Below are positions 4,919 to 7,078 of a DNA stretch of 7,078 nucleotides, one piece after another. The stretch spans positions 1 through 7,078 of the forward strand of contig JAFRZQ010000300.1 in NCBI GenBank assembly GCA_017442465.1, given 5' to 3'. The notes beneath the pieces were generated by a model that saw nothing but the letters and a program-made list of their open reading frames with translations, made no database searches and was not told the origin of the DNA. A program made the position numbers and the translations under genes. The DNA is from Anaerotignum sp. (GTDB lineage Bacteria > Bacillota > Clostridia > Lachnospirales > Anaerotignaceae). How positions within the stretch are numbered: position 1 is the first letter of the stretch; each line of letters begins with the position of its first letter.

Positions 4919-5773
4919 TTATTTGGAAAGTTTATGACGAAGCACGTCATAAAAGCTTTGAGACTTCGTTTTGATGATGGTCGTACAAACTTCTGCCTTT
5001 TTGATCTGCACAACATTTCTTCCTGTCAGGGTATAGTTATCCTGACCGTCTGCGCTGACAGTAAAAGGCGTATCTTCACGGCTGGGTCTCACTTCCACCG
5101 TCACCACATCCTCTGCAGAAATAACGATGGGTCTGCTGGTCAGAGTATGGGGAGAAATGGGTGTGATGGCAATGATCTGAGCATCTGCCTTCAGCACAGG
5201 GCCGCCGGCAGAAAGGTTATACGCCGTAGAGCCTGTAGGAGTACAGATGATAACACCATCCGCCAGAAGGGTATCCACATATTCATCGTTCACATACACA
5301 CGGAATTCCAGGATCTTATACAGATTACCACGGGTGATGCAAATATCATTGAGGGCAATGATGCCTTCTGTTCTGCCCTCACCTTGGGCGATACAGCATT
5401 CCAGCATCATGCGTTTTTCCAATTTGTATTCGCCTCTCAGGACCTTATCGATAGCAACTTCCGCATGGGTCTTTTCTTCTGCAGTCAGAAATCCCAGTGT
5501 CCCCAGATTGATACCAAGGATGGGTTTATCAAAGCGTGCAGTCCTTCTGCCGATACCAAGCAAAGTACCATCACCGCCAAGGGAGATCAGAAGGTCACTC
5601 TGACAATACAGATCAGCTTCCTCCATTGCATACTGCGGAAGTTCTGCCAGTTCTGCCACTTCTTTGGAAAGCTGTGGTTCACATCCCTTTCCCGCCAGAT
5701 ACTGCACCAGCCTTTTCGTCGTTTCCAGACCTTTGTCCTTCTGCACATTTGGTAAAATTGCAACCTTTTTCAA
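4919..5773 (-). CDS. nadK: NAD kinase (284 aa), TTG start
   Basis: NAD kinase phosphorylates NAD to NADP with ATP or polyphosphate in the cytoplasm and sets the NADPH supply. Key family motifs are present: G-G-D-G-T at 66-70 with catalytic D68, L-N-D (141-143) where most members have N-E or N-D, and the T-P-T-G-S-T-A-Y-N-L-S-A-G-G-P signature at 178-192. The later S-P-H-T-L-T-S-R-P-I-V-I segment (207-218) is also typical. Length is normal. The proposed start is TTG (5771-5773), 6 bases after GAGGTG, which overlaps the tlyA stop codon; this places the K-K-V-A-I-L strand right at the N-terminus as expected. A GTG (5780-5782) in frame lies within the ribosome site itself, and other starts would run into tlyA. 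The 10-base gap suggests translational coupling to tlyA. Confidence 0.96.
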   Translation of the reverse strand: MKKVAILPNVQKDKGLETTKRLVQYLAGKGCEPQLSKEVAELAELPQYAMEEADLYCQSDLLISLGGDGTLLGIGRRTARFDKPILGINLGTLGFLTAEEKTHAEVAIDKVLRGEYKLEKRMMLECCIAQGEGRTEGIIALNDICITRGNLYKILEFRVYVNDEYVDTLLADGVIICTPTGSTAYNLSAGGPVLKADAQIIAITPISPHTLTSRPIVISAEDVVTVEVRPSREDTPFTVSADGQDNYTLTGRNVVQIKKAEVCTTIIKTKSQSFYDVLRHKLSK

Positions 5774-5779
5774 TTTCAG

Positions 5780-5785
5780 CACCTC
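5780..5785 (-). promoter_or_regulatory. Ribosome binding site of nadK, overlapping the tlyA stop
   Basis: Minus-strand GAGGTG shares bases with the tlyA TGA (5784-5786) and lies 6 bases before TTG at 5771-5773. It supports the TTG start and coupling of nadK translation to tlyA termination. Confidence 0.75.
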
Positions 5786-6614
5786 ACTTTTCTGCTGAAA
5801 GTATTTTATGAGACTGGGCAACAACTTCTTCCAGTCGTTTTGTCACTTCTTCCTCTGTCATGCCTGTCTGGCTCTTATCCAGATAGATCAGATATTCAAT
5901 ATTACCTTCCGGGCCTTTGATGGGAGAGAAATCCAACGCCAGAATCCCCAGATTCTGTGCACGCACATAGTTTACGATCATTTCAATGACTTCTCTATGT
6001 ACATTGATATCTCTGACAACGCCCTTTTTACCCACTTTTTCTCTGCCCGCTTCAAACTGAGGCTTGATGAGGCATACCAGCTGACCATTGGGGCCAAGCA
6101 CGCCCAACACCGCAGGCAGCACCTTTGTCAGGCTGATGAAAGAAACATCGATGGATGCAAAATCCCCTTCATCAGGCACCTGTTCATGGGTCACATAGCG
6201 TACGTTGGTCTTTTCCAGACAAACGACTCTTTCATCATTACGCAGTTTCCACGCAAACTGGCCGTAGCCTACGTCAATGGCATACACCTTGCTTGCGCCG
6301 TTCTGCAGCATACAGTCTGTGAAGCCGCCGGTGGATGCACCGATGTCCAGACAGATCTTTCCTTCCAGCTGCACACCGAATTCATTGATGGCTTTTTCCA
6401 GTTTGTAACCGCCGCGGCTGACATATTTCATCTGGCTGCCCTTTACTTCAATATCCGCATTGACAGCCACCTTCGTGCCGGCTTTATCCTCCTTCTGACC
6501 GTCAACGTAAACGTTGCCCGCCATGATATAGGCCTTTGCCAGTTCTCTGGAGTTTGCCAGACCCAGCTGCACCAGCAGCACGTCCAATCTTTCCTTTTCT
6601 ACCTTTTCTGCCAT
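5784..6614 (-). CDS. tlyA: TlyA-family rRNA 2'-O-methyltransferase (276 aa)
   Basis: TlyA proteins methylate ribose 2'-OH groups of rRNA using SAM; the studied enzymes act on 23S C1920, and some also on 16S C1409, and affect capreomycin sensitivity. Residues about 6-65 are an S4 RNA-binding domain (E-R-L-D-V-L-L-V to V-Y-V-D-G). Residues about 80-245 are an FtsJ/RrmJ-like methyltransferase with the SAM motif C-L-D-I-G-A-S-T-G-G-F-T-D (88-100). The expected K-D-K-E catalytic set is visible as K71, D156, K184 and E240. The older 'hemolysin A' label of this family is not supported by any toxin feature. The ATG at 6612-6614 follows AGGAG by 7 bases and comes 2 bases after the dxs stop; a TTG at 6618-6620 is too close to the ribosome site. 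Whether it modifies one or both rRNAs cannot be read from the sequence. Confidence 0.95.
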   Translation of the reverse strand: MAEKVEKERLDVLLVQLGLANSRELAKAYIMAGNVYVDGQKEDKAGTKVAVNADIEVKGSQMKYVSRGGYKLEKAINEFGVQLEGKICLDIGASTGGFTDCMLQNGASKVYAIDVGYGQFAWKLRNDERVVCLEKTNVRYVTHEQVPDEGDFASIDVSFISLTKVLPAVLGVLGPNGQLVCLIKPQFEAGREKVGKKGVVRDINVHREVIEMIVNYVRAQNLGILALDFSPIKGPEGNIEYLIYLDKSQTGMTEEEVTKRLEEVVAQSHKILSAEK

Positions 6615-6616
6615 GG

Positions 6617-7078
6617 TCAATCTCCTAATCTCTTCCTGATGCTTTCATAGATGCCCGCAGCATCCAGCCCGTATCTTTCGAAAAGCTGTGCCTGCGTGCC
6701 CTGTTCAATATATCTGTCAGGGAAGCCAAGATTCAAAACGCCTGTTTTGATACCTTTTTCCCCATAAAATTCCAGTACTTTGGAGCCAAAACCGCCCATT
6801 TTCACATTATCCTCAATGGTTACGATCAGCTCACATTTTTCCGCTGCTTTCAGCAGTATTTCCTCATCCAGAGGCTTGATGAAGCGCATATTCACCAGCA
6901 TAGGCTGATATCCTTCCGCCTTCAGCTGTTCTGCCGCTTCGGCCGCCGCTTTCAGCATATGCCCTTCCACCAGAATGGCAACCTTTTCGCCATCCTGGAT
7001 CAGTTCCGCCTTGCCATATTCGATGGGCTCTCTATATTCTGCAAAGGCCGTTTCCGCCGTCCCTCTGGGGTAACGCAC
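6617..7078 (-). CDS. dxs: 1-deoxy-D-xylulose-5-phosphate synthase, C-terminal 153 residues (5' end outside window)
   Basis: Dxs joins pyruvate and glyceraldehyde 3-phosphate with thiamine diphosphate, the first step of the MEP isoprenoid pathway, and also feeds thiamine and pyridoxal synthesis. The window keeps the end of the pyrimidine-binding domain (the R-Y-P-R-G motif at the edge) and the whole C-terminal transketolase-like domain. The latter ends with the characteristic G-F-P-D-R-Y-I-E-Q-G-T segment and Y-G-L-D-A-A-G-I-Y. The family is about 620 residues, so roughly three quarters lies beyond the right edge; the thiamine-binding catalytic part cannot be checked. The frame is open to the edge and the first visible codon (GTG for Val) is internal, not a start. 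It is the furthest upstream gene seen in the operon and ends with TGA two bases before the tlyA ATG. Confidence 0.95.
   Translation of the reverse strand: MRYPRGTAETAFAEYREPIEYGKAELIQDGEKVAILVEGHMLKAAAEAAEQLKAEGYQPMLVNMRFIKPLDEEILLKAAEKCELIVTIEDNVKMGGFGSKVLEFYGEKGIKTGVLNLGFPDRYIEQGTQAQLFERYGLDAAGIYESIRKRLGD
6622..6626 (-). promoter_or_regulatory. Ribosome binding site of tlyA, inside the end of dxs
   Basis: Minus-strand AGGAG lies 7 bases before the ATG at 6612-6614 and within the last codons of dxs. It makes the ATG a better start than the TTG at 6618-6620 and suggests coupling to dxs translation. Confidence 0.75.

Noticed and set aside
4802..5755. + strand open frame of 317 codons opposite nadK and argR
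   Set aside because: It runs antisense across two well-supported genes and the gap between them, with no family resemblance and no ribosome site.
5808..6650. + strand open frame of 280 codons opposite tlyA and the dxs end
   Set aside because: It is antisense to tlyA and crosses its boundary; its composition is typical of a complementary-strand shadow.
1..7078. CRISPR arrays, tRNA/rRNA genes, insertion sequences, phage or defence genes
   Set aside because: No spaced direct repeats, cloverleaf-like segments, transposase or integrase motifs, or defence-type domains were seen on either strand.

Overview
The window looks like a low-to-moderate-GC Firmicute of the class Clostridia, perhaps Lachnospirales; no rRNA or tRNA is present to place it more closely. 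The evidence is the dxs-tlyA-nadK-argR-recN gene order, a NifS/NifU pair of Gram-positive anaerobe type, strong purine-rich ribosome binding sites and frequent TTG/GTG near-start codons. Most of the window is conserved housekeeping sequence, and I see no defence system, phage, insertion sequence, CRISPR array or new multi-gene system.

Layout on the + coordinate: (1) 1-180 is the 3' end of a shikimate kinase gene (+), closed by a hairpin at 183-217 that works as a terminator in both directions. (2) 267-1929 is a two-gene minus-strand operon, nifS then nifU: a cysteine desulfurase and its Fe-S scaffold. (3) 1930-2259 is a 330-base, very AT-rich divergent control region (about 26% G+C over 1981-2220). 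It carries a good sigma-A type promoter for nifS covered by two perfect palindromes, and promoter-like sequence, an inverted repeat and a leader hairpin for the gene on the other side. (4) 2260-2679 encodes a 139-residue XRE-family regulator (+). (5) 2682-2719 is a second bidirectional terminator. (6) 2729-7078 is a tightly packed minus-strand operon, transcribed dxs (partial)-tlyA-nadK-argR-recN, with gaps of 2, 10, 41 and 16 bases.

How the genes relate: NifS releases sulfur from cysteine and NifU receives it to assemble Fe-S clusters. The XRE protein is positioned like a dedicated local regulator and may act on the shared control region; this is inference. The dxs-recN operon joins unrelated core functions (isoprenoid precursor synthesis, rRNA methylation, NADP synthesis, arginine control, recombinational repair), as is common in Firmicutes.

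The part most worth a second look is the nifS/XRE intergenic region. The clostridial nifS-nifU pair is often headed by an Rrf2/IscR-type regulator, but here the only regulator in sight is an XRE protein, and the nifS promoter has back-to-back palindromes over its -10 and -35 elements.
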